From Theobroma cacao (Eukaryota > Streptophyta > Magnoliopsida > Malvales > Malvaceae), in contig NC_030852.1 in assembly GCF_000208745.1 (NCBI RefSeq), forward strand, positions 32,971,379 through 33,035,378: DNA of 64,000 nucleotides, in the 5' to 3' direction. The position numbers were made by a program, and so were the translations under genes. The notes beneath the pieces are model-generated. The model was given only the letters and a program-made list of their open reading frames with translations. It was not told the origin of the DNA and ran no database searches. Numbering within the stretch: the first letter of the stretch is position 1; the number at the start of each line of letters is the position of its first letter. Of the stretch, positions 37,192 to 49,396 are shown in pieces.

Positions 37192-40100
37192 TAGTGGAGT
37201 TTTAATCTTCCTAGCTATATAGTAACCTGAACTAAAGACAAGTGAGCTAATCATTTCACCTCCAGGCTAAACTTGTGTAGGTTGGTCAGCTATCAAATCT
37301 TTGCCATGTTATGCTATTGTTGATGTGTAACTTAACAAGCCAAATTAGTCAAAGCAAAATAAAAAAAAATAGTCTGAAAAGGTTAGTTACACAGGTTTTA
37401 GAACTTGCTCATATCATGAGCCTGCTCAAGCACCCAAGCTAGCGGCGGATTCTGACGGTGTGGTCCAAGAGTCTCAAATTAAAAAATGAAAAATATAAGT
37501 GCTTACTGCTTAGAGACTTTTTAAAACATTGTTTATTCTTACAGTATGTCAGCAATCCTAAAGAGATTATGACTAACTGAGACATAAAAATGGATTAAGT
37601 ACAAGTTCGGACTCCGGGTACTGTGGAGGTTTGGGATTTGGGAAACTAACGAAGCACTCTAATAATGGTGCGTCACATGTGGTTTTTGTTTTCACATGGT
37701 CAATGATGTTATCTTAGTCTGCAAACAACATTTTTAATGAACCCTAATTATTCAGTCACACCTATATGCATCAATGTGCGCATGGTCTTGCTTGCTATGG
37801 GCTTTGGCAGGCACAGAATTAGGCCACCCTCTCTCTCTTATGCTCACACTGGTTGAGAGAAAATGAATGGTAATTCTTCTGTTTCGTTTATCACAAGTGA
37901 ACACAGAGAGAGGAAGCCATGAATTCAAAGAGTGCAAAGGAAACCCTAAGGAGAAATGACTAAACCTTCACGTCAAACTTAGTCAGAAAGAAGCACTTTC
38001 TCTAAGCTTTTTAGCATCATTCTTTTTCCAATGAGGAACACTTCGGCTAAGCATGCCTAGCTCTCTACAAGGAAGAATTGTTTCATTATGGGTCCATGAG
38101 AGCACGCCCAATGATGATGTCGCTTGGAAACTTTTCATTGCTTTAAAGTGATTTTCATGCTTGACTTCAACCCAAGTAAGAGGATGTTCTCCAAATGGAT
38201 AACAACCAAAGAATTGTAGTACTTTTGCCGGTTAGTCCTATATTATTCATTATTTTTTTTTTTTGCTCAGCCTATATTATTCATTATTACTAGATTCCTA
38301 AAGTATGTTTCCCCTTCCTCCTGGTATTTAAACCAAGCTGGTAAAATTTCAAAACAGACTTCGCGCGGTCAATTGCAGACAGCCCCCGCCCCTCCTCCCC
38401 TGATTATTCTCCGAACAATGCTCCTCCAATTTTGCAACCCTGGCAGCTATCGTCAAGGCCTGAGCTGGGCGACTGATGGTGACGAAATCTATATCAGTCT
38501 CTGTTGAGCCACAAGTTTAATGACATTTTCCATGTCAAATATCCGTCTTATCCAGCTGCTTCATGGTATTTCCAGTCTAAATATATAGCTGAAATTTGAG
38601 ACATTTGGGAGTGCTGAAGCCTGCAATTTCCTATATATATGCTTCCCTATCTCATATGTTATCAAGTTCAACTTTTTTGCAGAAGGACTTTGTTTGAGCA
38701 AACAAAGACTTTTTTGCAGAAGGATCTAACGAGTCTGCTAATCTTAAGGAGATAGAACTTCTGGCTGCCTCCATCTTAATTCATCTTCTTGACCAGGTAT
38801 GTAGCTACACCAAAGGTATCCTGGTAGTAAAAATTCCAACAAGGATTTATTCTGAAAGAAAAACATTTGTCAATCGTTTTGTACTTCTCCTTCACTTTCT
38901 GTGAACAGAGAATGACTCATTAAATATTAGCATCTAAATTCTTTGTCCTGCGGTTGGGAAGTAATTACAACGAGTTTTTACATTAAAATGCATCTCACAT
39001 TTGCTGTTGACGTCCTCCATTATCTTTCTTGTCTTAGCGCTTTCAACTATGTACGTAATTACTACAACCTTTTTAATTGAAACAGTTGATGCATTTGGGT
39101 AGTGGATGACCACGATTTTGCGTTGTGCTTCTCTTTCGTCATAGCATACACCATTTTTAACTCATGACCAAGTACATACATTTCTAGTAGGACTGCTGTA
39201 GCTAGCATGCCATTTTGCTCTTTTCCATTTCATAACTCTGAGCTGCTGGCACTTAACTTATATTTTCATCCGACTAATTAGTTCAATGTTAAGGAATGAA
39301 CTTAATACAAGGTTCATTTTAACGGCTTGTGCTGCAAAAATACTGTTCTTATTAGCATGCATATTCATATTTGCAGCATGATTGGTCTCAAAGTAGAGCA
39401 TTTAAACTGTGAAGTAGTAGTCGGCTTAAATTACCCTATATAAGAACCCTGTAGCTCAATACTTGTTCTTTCTTCACCACATGTTGCCTGATTTCCTCTC
39501 CTTGCTCAAAGTCGATTGATATTTTCTTGGATCTTCCAACCACACTACTGATATCACTCCACCTGGTTTGAAATGATAGGGATTTCCCTTTAGAACAACC
39601 TTAACATATTGCAGATTAGAGGCAGTTTTTATGTGCTCCTGCATCAACTGGAAAAAAGAACTTAACAATAATATTTCAAATTAAGATTAGAGTCTGGTCG
39701 TCAAATGCTGAAAACAAATGCAACTTGTGTGATTAACAACACAAAGATGCTACGTAGCTTGTGTGGTTGCAAAAATTTTCTTTCAAGGTCAGTTTTCTTT
39801 TAAAACAGAATCTCAGCCAAACATCAAATTTTCATTTAAAGTATTCCAATGGTTATAGAAAAACAAAAGTACATTGATTATCAAACTGTTTTGTCAAAGG
39901 TATTGACTTACACACTGCATAGTTCTTAACCAAAAGGATAAACTTTGTGTATTTGAAAATTTATGGAACAAGGATCAAACAGTTAAAAACAAAAAAAACT
40001 TCGTCAATGGGGATGAGAAGAGAAAGCTGTTACAACATTTGCAGAAGCTATATCAAGTTGACAACATAAATGATCTAAGAAGAAAAAAGATCGCAATAGA

Positions 40101-40410
40101 GAAACCCTTGATATGTATATTAAGCTGCAATACGGAAAAATACATTCAATATTAGGCCGAGTCAGTCCCAAAGAGCACTCGACCATAGTCCACCTAAAAG
40201 TACTAATTATTTGTACTTGCATCATGTCCAATATCTAATAACTACATCCCTAGTATTAATCAATACAAATTAAGGACAGCCGAAGTCCCATAGCTAATGC
40301 AATACCATTATAGTTTTATTATGTACAGCAACCCGGATTGAAGGCTTCTTTTCTTATAAGTGTACTTCCTATAATTAGTATGTATGCTCTCTAATTGCTA
40401 GAATATGCTT
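34595..40410. other. Intergenic DNA between the convergent TL20.3-like and VND genes
   Basis: The two flanking genes converge, so both ends hold 3' UTRs. No gene is recognised between. It contains a tRNA-like fragment at 35942-35982, (TA)n at 37166-37191, and a perfect 9-bp hairpin at 38688-38707 near a TATA-like motif. Confidence 0.6.
37166..37191. repeat. (TA)n microsatellite
   Basis: Pure AT dinucleotide run of about 13 units. Confidence 0.9.
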
Positions 40411-42217
40411 TCACTTCCACAGATCAATTTGACAACTCGAAGTGGATGTGGAGGCATATTCCTGATGAGCAATTTCTGGCCTTTTGGATTCACTGGCTAG
40501 TAAATTCATTTGCTCAGCCACTTGAAGGCTGGTGGCTGCATTGGGATAATTGTTTTCCTTGGAAGCTTCCTCATGACTGAGCTGAGAGGCAACAAATTTG
40601 TCAAGAACTCGCCAATCTGTCACTTGATCCACTGCTTGTTCACTGTTGTTATAAAGCGAGTTCAGATTTTGCTGATGCCCTGGCTGCATGTGCTCTTCTT
40701 GTGTGAGGGTTGAGGACTGCAAAGTGCTTCCATTGTTCCTGTCATAACCGTAAGGAACAACTGAGTTGCAGCTTACACTTGCAGCAGATTGTGGAACTTT
40801 GGGACTTTCCAACTGAGGGAGCTGAAGGAAAGGGTCATGAGGCAGATTGTATTGCAACTCAAGCTCTTGCTTGCAGGGATAATGGTGATGGTATGATGCA
40901 TAAGGCTGAGGAATTCGCCTTGGGGAATCAAGATCCTGCATAAATGAGACCTGGTCATCGTACCAACACGGAGAATCATATTCACCAACTTTTCGTACTG
41001 TTGTCATTCGCTTCTTGAACACCCTACAAACCACCCATCCTTCTTCCTGTGGAATAACAAAGACATCAAATTAGTCATAACTATGAAAATTTCACTGAGA
41101 TCGCTTGCCTGCATGCATGCTTGTACATATCTGTATGAAAATGTACACTAATGGAAGTGCACCAAATGTTTGCAAACTTGGAAAAAGATTAAAAAAGATA
41201 TATGCCTTTGAGCATTACTTGCGAAAAAAGTTAGATGTTTATAATGATAAAATCGAATTTAGAATATCTCATGGAAAAGCCAGGTATCACAAGCATGTGT
41301 GTGTGTTTTTTTTTTTTACAGAATACTTGCTTTGCTTAGAATCTTTAACATGATATATAGAAAACCATATTCAGGGCAAGTATTCGGGCTGTTGAGAGGC
41401 AGTTTTTTATTTATTTATTTTATAATTTGGGAAGGCAAAGGCTAAAGCCAATGTTAGGATGAAAGGCAGACGTTCCTGATAAAAGTGAATTGTGTCTTAC
41501 ATATACTACAAAATCATATCTTCAAATCTAATTAGTTTGTTGCTGAGATAGCATAACTCCGATTTTGCTGAAAACCATTTCACTGTTATGTCTCAATTAA
41601 TGATAAAATAAACAAAAATCTTTTTTTTTTTACAGAAATAAAACAGTAAATACTTGCCTGAGGAGTTCCATTTTCATTTGTTTCTAGTCGATACTCATGC
41701 ATGATCCAATCTGATTTTTGTCCATTCGGGGCTCGTCCTTTGTAAAAGACTAGGGTTTTTCTCATGCCAATAAGGCTATGCCTGGAGTAAATAGCCTTGT
41801 CTCTTCCGGTAGCTTTCCAAAACCCTGCTTTTGTTGCTCTATTAGTGCGAGTACCTGTTGGATACTTCTTATCTTTGTGGCTAAAGAAGTACCATTCATT
41901 CTGCTCTTCAGTTCCTATTCTACACAATTCTATTCAAACGAACACGAATAATCAACATCAGTGGCTAATCAAATAATTAGTCAGTGCAAAAGAAGTTTTT
42001 TTTGTTCTTTTACATGCATTTACCAGAAATAAAGAGAGAAAATGGAAATATTTCTACCTTGCAGATCCCACGGTTCAATTTTATAAAGATCGACATCTTT
42101 GATGACATCCAGATCTATCCTTTTTGAAGCAACCTTTTTCCTGAGGTAGTAATCTACAAGTTCTTCATCTGTGGGATGGAACCTAAAGCCTGGGGGAACG
42201 TGTGTAAAGGTATTCAT
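40411..42217 (-). CDS. VND4: NAC transcription factor, VND4/VND5 type (xylem vessel regulator)
   Basis: NAC-domain activator of secondary-wall and programmed-cell-death genes in differentiating vessel elements (family knowledge). Minus-strand exons: 42217-42058, 41929-41658, 41046-40411; 355 residues. The NAC domain covers about residues 7-157: [19 protein letters not shown], then [67 protein letters not shown], and [13 protein letters not shown]. The C-terminal part keeps VND landmarks: LPQLESPKV (220-228), [13 protein letters not shown] (288-300) and the end SCQIDLWK. A Met six codons upstream (42235) is in frame, but [11 protein letters not shown] matches the family start. Intron 2 begins with GC (CAG|GCAAGT); only this donor keeps frame into EEGW. 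VND4 and VND5 cannot be separated from this sequence alone. Confidence 0.94.
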
Positions 42218-45200
42218 ATTCTTCCAAAGAAACACTCAAAACCTGCATCAATGTGCCAGACTATCAGCAATATGTTTAGAAGCATGAAAAGATAAAAAAA
42301 TTTCTTTTTCTTTACAATAAACAGTAATATAAAGAGTAAATCAAAGTTATGAATCATGGGAGAATTATTATCATGTAAGTGAATGATACAATTCAATACT
42401 AAATAGTAAATTATTAAGAAACACACAGCATTGATTTGGTGTCAATATATGGATCTAAAAGAAATTTAATTGGGGAGTCCCTTAATATTCAGGATACTTC
42501 TTCTGACTAATTTGGGTTTAAACAAAAGTTATTAATATATACAGACAAACTAACATTATTGTTGCATGTTTAGAGCACCTGGCCAACGATTTAAGGGAAG
42601 GTTAAATGTCTTTACATTGGAAGCAAATAAAGTACCGTTAATCATTATCTCAAGTAAACAACGGTTACTACTTTTGGTTTCCTTGGCATGAAAATGTTAT
42701 CCAACATTGTTATGAAGCAAACAATCATCCAGAATTCTATCTTTTATTGCAGTATGTAGTACTGATCATACATTAAAAAACACCATATGCTGATCTATGC
42801 ATAAAATACACTATTATATTTGCCTCATGATAAATGTTAGGTCAACCAAAAATAGTCTATATTTATCAATTCCAAGGAAAAAGAATGATGCAAAAAATAT
42901 TATTTGGATAATGTCTAATTCAAGACAAGAGTTTAGTCACTAAATTACAAGAAAAAAACAAAAAATTATTATATCTAATAATGATTAAGTTGGATGTACT
43001 TCTAAGACAAGTTTTCTCAGATGGAACAAGCTATCATTTCTTATACTTAACCTTTCTATTGCACAATATCATAGTAAGTTTTAGCTGCATATCGAAAAGT
43101 AGGCTGCAAAATTCTCATGCTGCTCCCTACCGCTACACCATAAAAAGCATCCCATATGCATACATTGACTAAAACCCAGGCTTTTATCTTACTGTATTAC
43201 ATGGAGATAGATCGAGTCTAGGATATAAAGAGTCTCTAGAATAATATAACAAAGCATGCTTTTAATTCATTAATCCAGTCTCTTCTCCGTTCTCCTCTAA
43301 AAATTAGGGTAAATTAGCTCCAGATTTAAAACTTGTAATTTAATTTTGGATACTGTATAAACGAGAATATAGGACTTACATTGCTTAATGTGAAAGTTGT
43401 AAAGAATTGATACAAGTAATATGTGATATTTGATCTGGTAGAAACCCCAGAAAAGTATAGAAACAAGGGATAAAACTGTTGACAAATTGAGAAAAATAAA
43501 TCTAAACACTTCATACTCATAAAAAATATGGCTATTTGTTCATGAGTTTTAACTAAGACACTAAAGTAATTAAAATGTGCAAGATAAAACTAAAGTTTTC
43601 TTGTTTCAGCTTATATGTTACATGAATGAAGAGTAGATAAACAATAAACTGTTTCTCCACTCATAAAAGTAAATAGTAGATGGGTATAGGGAATCAAATT
43701 TTAGAATCTTTAGTAATTGTTTAAGATTTGACAAGAATATTGTCGTACAACATACAAATATAAGATGATATTATATGAAATCTCCAAAGTTGATTTCAAA
43801 GAATGATATGAATACGAAGAAGAAGAAGAAAATGCTAGTAGAACAAAGAACAATGATGCATAAAACTTTTAATGATTCTTCTGTTTTTCTATTATAATTT
43901 GGAATAGACAATTCCATGTCCCCCATAACACTAGAAAATGTTTTTGGAGCTAGCATGTAAGTCATATCAAGTGAGATCTAAACTCAGCCATCTCAAAACT
44001 ATAAAAAGTTAAACATGTGATATAGAAAACGAGAATCCTCTAGTTGTGATCTCTCAGAAGAAAAGAAGAGCAACATTTCTCAATGGCAAATTAAGGAAAG
44101 AAAAGAAGATTAAAAATGTAGCTAGAGAACTCGAAAAACCTAGGACATATAATGAAGAAAAAACGAAGACCTTAGCCCCTTGCATAAAAATATCACCACA
44201 TAATAAAAACAAACCAAATAAAGAAGAACATACTTGGGATCCATGAAGCAAGTATATATATATATATACATGGGAACTAATACATCCAGATCAAACTGAA
44301 GCCATGTTGAGCTAAAAAGCAATCTTGAAGAACTGATCCAATAGTGAAAGACATGATCATATCTTATATAGTTTCATTATTTCATTAACTTAGCGTATGT
44401 CAAAAGCATCCTCCACTTCGTCTTTTCTAACCTTAGGAAATGATCACACAAAACACATTCAAAAAAAGAATAAACTAAACAAGGAAAAAGGAAAAGGAAA
44501 CAACAAAGCAAGAAGGAGAAGAAGCAGAAAGAACGAAAGAAGGAAAGAGGAATAGAGAAGCTCACGATAACGGAACCTTGATAATTGTCTAGAGCCCCAC
44601 CCTATCCAACTCAAACTGGTTAATCCTCAGATCTGATTGAAAACCAGCCTCGTGTGTGCGCCAAATCAACTTAAGGCTAGGAAACTTTAATCTAACTTTT
44701 TTGTTCACTCTCTTTTAACCTTTACAAGGTCACTAGGAACCAGACAAAAAAACACAGAAAGAAAGGCAAGAGTTGCGACAGACGAAACAAAAGAAAGAAA
44801 GCAAGAAAGGTGGATGTAATGAAAAGTTATAACCCTCGGGAATTGAACTGATACCCCCCGACCCCTAACACTTTGAAAGTCTCAAGAACTTGTCCACTAG
44901 TTGTCGGAAGGGGAAGAGGGAGATCAGATCCCAAGGAAGGGAAGGGAAGGGAAGGGGAAAGGAAAGGGTGAGGAATGGGAAAAGAGAGAAGAGATAGGGT
45001 TAAATAAGAAGCTAAGAGAAATGAAAATGAGTAGTGCCAAGAAACACACACATGCCCTAATAATCTATCCCTCTCAAATATTCTCTTTCTCTCTCTCTCT
45101 GTCTGTCTACCCCCTTTTTTTTTAATAATCTGTTCAGTGGAAGCTTGATTGCTGGAAAAGCCTTGCGCGAAAAAGGGAGGTGGATAATGGTTTCAAGGAA

Positions 45201-45300
45201 GATTGAGAGCGAGTGTTCTTGAGAGAGATATGTATGTAATAGTATTACAATTACAAAAAAGAAAGAGAGAGAGGCGGCAACCTCCAATGCCACCCACCAG
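42218..45300 (-). promoter_or_regulatory. VND gene 5' leader, probable leader intron, and promoter
   Basis: Just upstream of the ATG a strong acceptor (TTGATGCAG before GTTTTGAG, about 42241 on the minus strand) indicates an intron in the 5' leader. Candidate donors on the minus strand are CCCAA|GTATGT near 44231 and GTTATC|GTGAGC near 44566, giving an intron of about 2.0-2.3 kb. Further upstream are a purine tract of GGAAG units (about 44934-44970) and a CT tract (about 45078-45100). No separate gene is seen. Which donor is used cannot be decided from sequence. Confidence 0.45.
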
Positions 45301-48300
45301 CTACTGATAAAGACCAGAAGAGTGTTTAATTTGCTCCTTTTTTTTTCAGAGAAAGAGAAGATGTCAACAGATGATCCGACGGCAAAGATTTATTGGGCAG
45401 CTCTAAAGGCCTTCGAGGAAGCCAAAAAAAAAAAAAAGGGGTTGCTTTCATTTTCTCTTTTATTAGAGACATGATCTTGAGCCCTCTATATTCTTTCTTC
45501 TTCTTCTTCTTCTTTTAATATATATTTATAATTTTAAAGGGATTAAGAAAGAAAGATAGAAAAAGAGATTTGCATTGATGAATGAGAGGTACAAAAATAT
45601 TGATGATATTTTTGGTGGTGGAGAGCTAAGGTGGTACGTAGTAATCCCGCCAAAAGGTACACAAACCTTCCATCTCTCACTCTATTACTTCTTTCTTTCT
45701 AGCTTTTTTAATCTACTATTGTAAGAGAAATTTTCTTTTCTTTTCTTTTTGTCCACCGCGTGATGTACACCATCAGATTCATAATAATAGCAGGAATATT
45801 ACCCTTCCTTCAAGAATATCTACATGGTCAATGTTAACGAGTGCATATGGATAAGGGTTTTCACTTTTCAGCCTTTTATCTCTTCTCTTTTTATTGCTTA
45901 TCTATCTCCTCTCATTTTTGGATTGTTTAGATTTAAAATCAGCATTTAATTAGATCATAAATTGTCAAGAAAATCAAAACATCATAGTATACTGTAAAGG
46001 TCTTATATTGGAATTATGTAAATAGGAAACGAGAGAAAGTTATCTTCATATTGTACGTTGAAGTATTTTTACATGTACCAAGAAAAAACAAGCTTATTCC
46101 AATAAATTTATTATCATAAACACAATTAAGAGGATAATACTTTGATAGCTTTTATTTGTTCATGTCACATTTTTTTTTTGTCAAGTTATTACAGTTTTTG
46201 CATTTCAAATGTGAAAAATATATTTACTCCATCCCTTACTTTAATTCACCATAATATCTTGAATTTATTATGCGCGTTTGTAAAAATGTTCCCTCTCTTT
46301 CATTATTTTTTATTAATTTTTTTATTAAACGAATTCAATTTTAACCATTAGTTTTAATAAAATCATAAAATTATAAAATTTATAATTTTGAATTTAAAGC
46401 TTTTCGAAACTTATTTTTTAAAAATTTTCAAAAATAAAATCAAAAGTTGAATCTATTTAACGAAAATAATCAAATAAAGACAAATATAGAGGAATGCATT
46501 TGTCAGTCTAAATTCAACTTTCCTATAAGGCCGGGGAATGTATCGAGAAAACCAAGAAACATGTAGCAAAGCAACCTCCATGGTTTTCTCTTTATATATA
46601 AAATCCAAATTCCAAAACGACCAAAAGCTCAAAACGAAACATTAAAAAACTGAAAAAGTGCAAATATTCTAATGGCATGAAAATAATACAGCTGAGAAAA
46701 GCCTTTTTAAGGTTGGGTAAATAAAATAGTCTCAAAAAGCCCCTCACCAGCAATTGCACGCGATGCGAGCCTCCCCAGTTGGTTGGTCTGCGCTTTTTTT
46801 ATTCTATATATCTACCAATCTTTAATTAATTTTATCTCTTGTAAGTTTTACCAAGTTTCACGAGCTGACCCCACGAACCGACCCGATACGTGTCAGATAG
46901 TGACACTTCTCCAAATTATGCATTTATAATAATATCGGAATTTCTTTTATTTCTCTCGGCTAAGCCCCCAAGTCAAAGCCACATAAGCCGAGATGAAAGT
47001 ACAAGACAAGGATATATATATATATATTATTGCATACAGTATTGATGAAATAAATGTAAACTACAAAAAATTTACTGCCGTAAAGTTTCTACATTTTGTA
47101 TTCTTACTACTTGCTTATTTAAATTAAATATATTATTCTTTAATTTTCATTTGGTATATATATTTTTTTCATTAGATTTTATCAGTAACTTGTAGGGGTA
47201 ATTAATTCCTATGTAACAAAGAAAATTAGCTCATTTTGTAGTATATTTTTAATTTTTTATGGGATAGTGGAGAGTGGTGCCCCACAGAACAGAACAATAT
47301 GTCGGGGCTCAGGGACGTGGCGGCTAATGGTCCGGCGTGAACTAGCCCACGATCATTAGGCCCACAGTTACGGGTTGCCGGGTTGCAGGCTGGCTCTTCA
47401 AGTGGGCCCCACCCAGTTATCCCAATATGGGGCCCACATTTCTGTGGACCTCTCTCTCTCTCTTTTGTTTTTGTTTTTGTTTTTTTTTTTTCTTTTTGGT
47501 GGCTATTTTCGCTCTTCGGTAAGTTTGTTTTGTTTACACAGTGCTTGTGCTTGACGATGAGTAAAAAAGGCAAATGTATATTTTTTTTATATATAAATGT
47601 GTGGTTTTTCCATCGTCTCGGGCATCGCCTAGGGTTGAGGATTGCATTAAAATTTAGCAATACTTTGTGTGTATTTTTTGCTTTGTTTGTTTTGTTGGGA
47701 CGAAGTATAGAAGTGAAGCAAAAGTCTCTAACGTTATCCAAGTGTCATCTTGACCCCGCATTGCTTGCTTGGCGTTGGGCTATTCGACCCTAAAAGGTCT
47801 AGACGGACTTCATCATTTCTAATTATTTTCTTTACTTTATTTATTATTAGGTTACAAATATTGGACTACGCTATGTGAAAATTGCTACTACTACTACTTA
47901 CTTTGTTCAAATGATGAATTTCATTTGAATAATTTTGGGGTTTTATTATATAAAGTTTAGGGTTTCAAATTATATTCGATCAATTTGTTTTACTAGAAAA
48001 TTATCTCTTAATTGACAACAAGTAAGAAAAAGAGAAGAACGCAAGGGATGTGATTGGATGGAATGGGCTTTTCCAAGAGTGGATTGAAAAAATGTTATTT
48101 TAGTATAAACTTATTGGTGGGAAGTTTGATCATCACAAAAGCAAACAAGGGTGGACCAAGAACTGGCCAAATAAAAAAATTGTGTTCTCAAGCCTGCCCC
48201 ATTTGGTTCAACATATGACATTTCGAATGCACAAGAATACTAACAACTTGTTCATTATTTAATGAAAAGAAATGGGTTTGGCTAGGCCAGATTATGGATC

Positions 48301-49353
48301 AGAAAATGTTAGCAACGACACGTTCGTATTCTTTTCTACATTGTTGTGTTGCAGATAGGAAATCAACAATTAATTTTGGTTTTTGTTTTTGTTGCATTGC
48401 AAATAAATGAAATGCTAAGGTTTTCTTTATGAGGAAAAGGTTAGTCACAGCAAAGTGGGGTGAGCTGAATCCCAACCAGAGGTGGGGTCTCTATTAATCA
48501 TTGCTGATGCAAACCCATTATTGTTTTGGTTCCCCACGTTTAACCCTGCGAATGGGCAACTCCTTAAAAAAGGCCTTATTAAATTTGGGGAAAAAGGTTT
48601 CCATGTCCCTTCTCCATTGTCCTTAACTGTTATGTCCACCAGATGAGGGCTTCTTTCTCACATTTGCTCAGTATTCAGTTCTTTCTTCTCCTTCTTCTTC
48701 TTCTTAAAGAAAAAGCTCTTCCTCACCTTGGTGAGTTCCTATTGGTCACCTACTAAATTTAGAAAAGTTACAAAAGTATACTATAGTTTGTAAGGATTAA
48801 GTTCATGTCAATTTAACTGTCATTTGAATTGAAATATATTAGAAATGGTTATTTTAGATACAAATATATGTTAAAGTTTATAAGGGAAACACCCTTCTAT
48901 CTATGGCTTAAACTACCTCTAAGTCAAATATGTATGCATGTGAGGATCCCAAACCAGAGAACAAACACACACGCACACTTCTCCAGCTTAATTGGAAAAT
49001 TTAACCAGTCTTTTGTTTTTTTTTTTTGGATAACATGATGCTTAATAAGATTAATTGCACTGTTCACTATACTAGAGAGGAATATCAACCCCCCAAATAT
49101 CTAACCCTGTTTATTTTCAAGGTTATGCCTAGATGCTATTGATCAATTCATTGTTGTTAACTCTAATCTCTTACAAACAATTCATGTATACATCTTTAAG
49201 CCATTTTAGGCGGTATCTTGGGAACTTGTGTTTGGACCAAGTCATTCCTAGAACATATGTGTGTGTGCCAACAAATAGGCATGGAGTAAAGCTTAGGCAT
49301 TATCAACAAGTAGGCCATATGTGTGATACATACGAAAACAATTTTATATGATA

Positions 49354-49356
<3 letters not shown>

Positions 49357-49393
<37 letters not shown>
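49357..49393. repeat. (TA)n microsatellite
   Basis: About 18 uninterrupted AT units. Confidence 0.9.

Positions 49394-49396
<3 letters not shown>

Noticed and set aside
42217..42235. Upstream in-frame Met (MFLWKN) as the VND start
   Set aside because: Family members begin at MN(T/S)F.HVPPGF, and the upstream Met lies only a few bases after the leader acceptor.
47226..47793. Overlapping ORFs of 171 and 136 codons on opposite strands
   Set aside because: Both arise from the same GC-rich then T-rich stretch, have low-complexity segments (KKTKTKTK, FVFVFVFF) and resemble no family.
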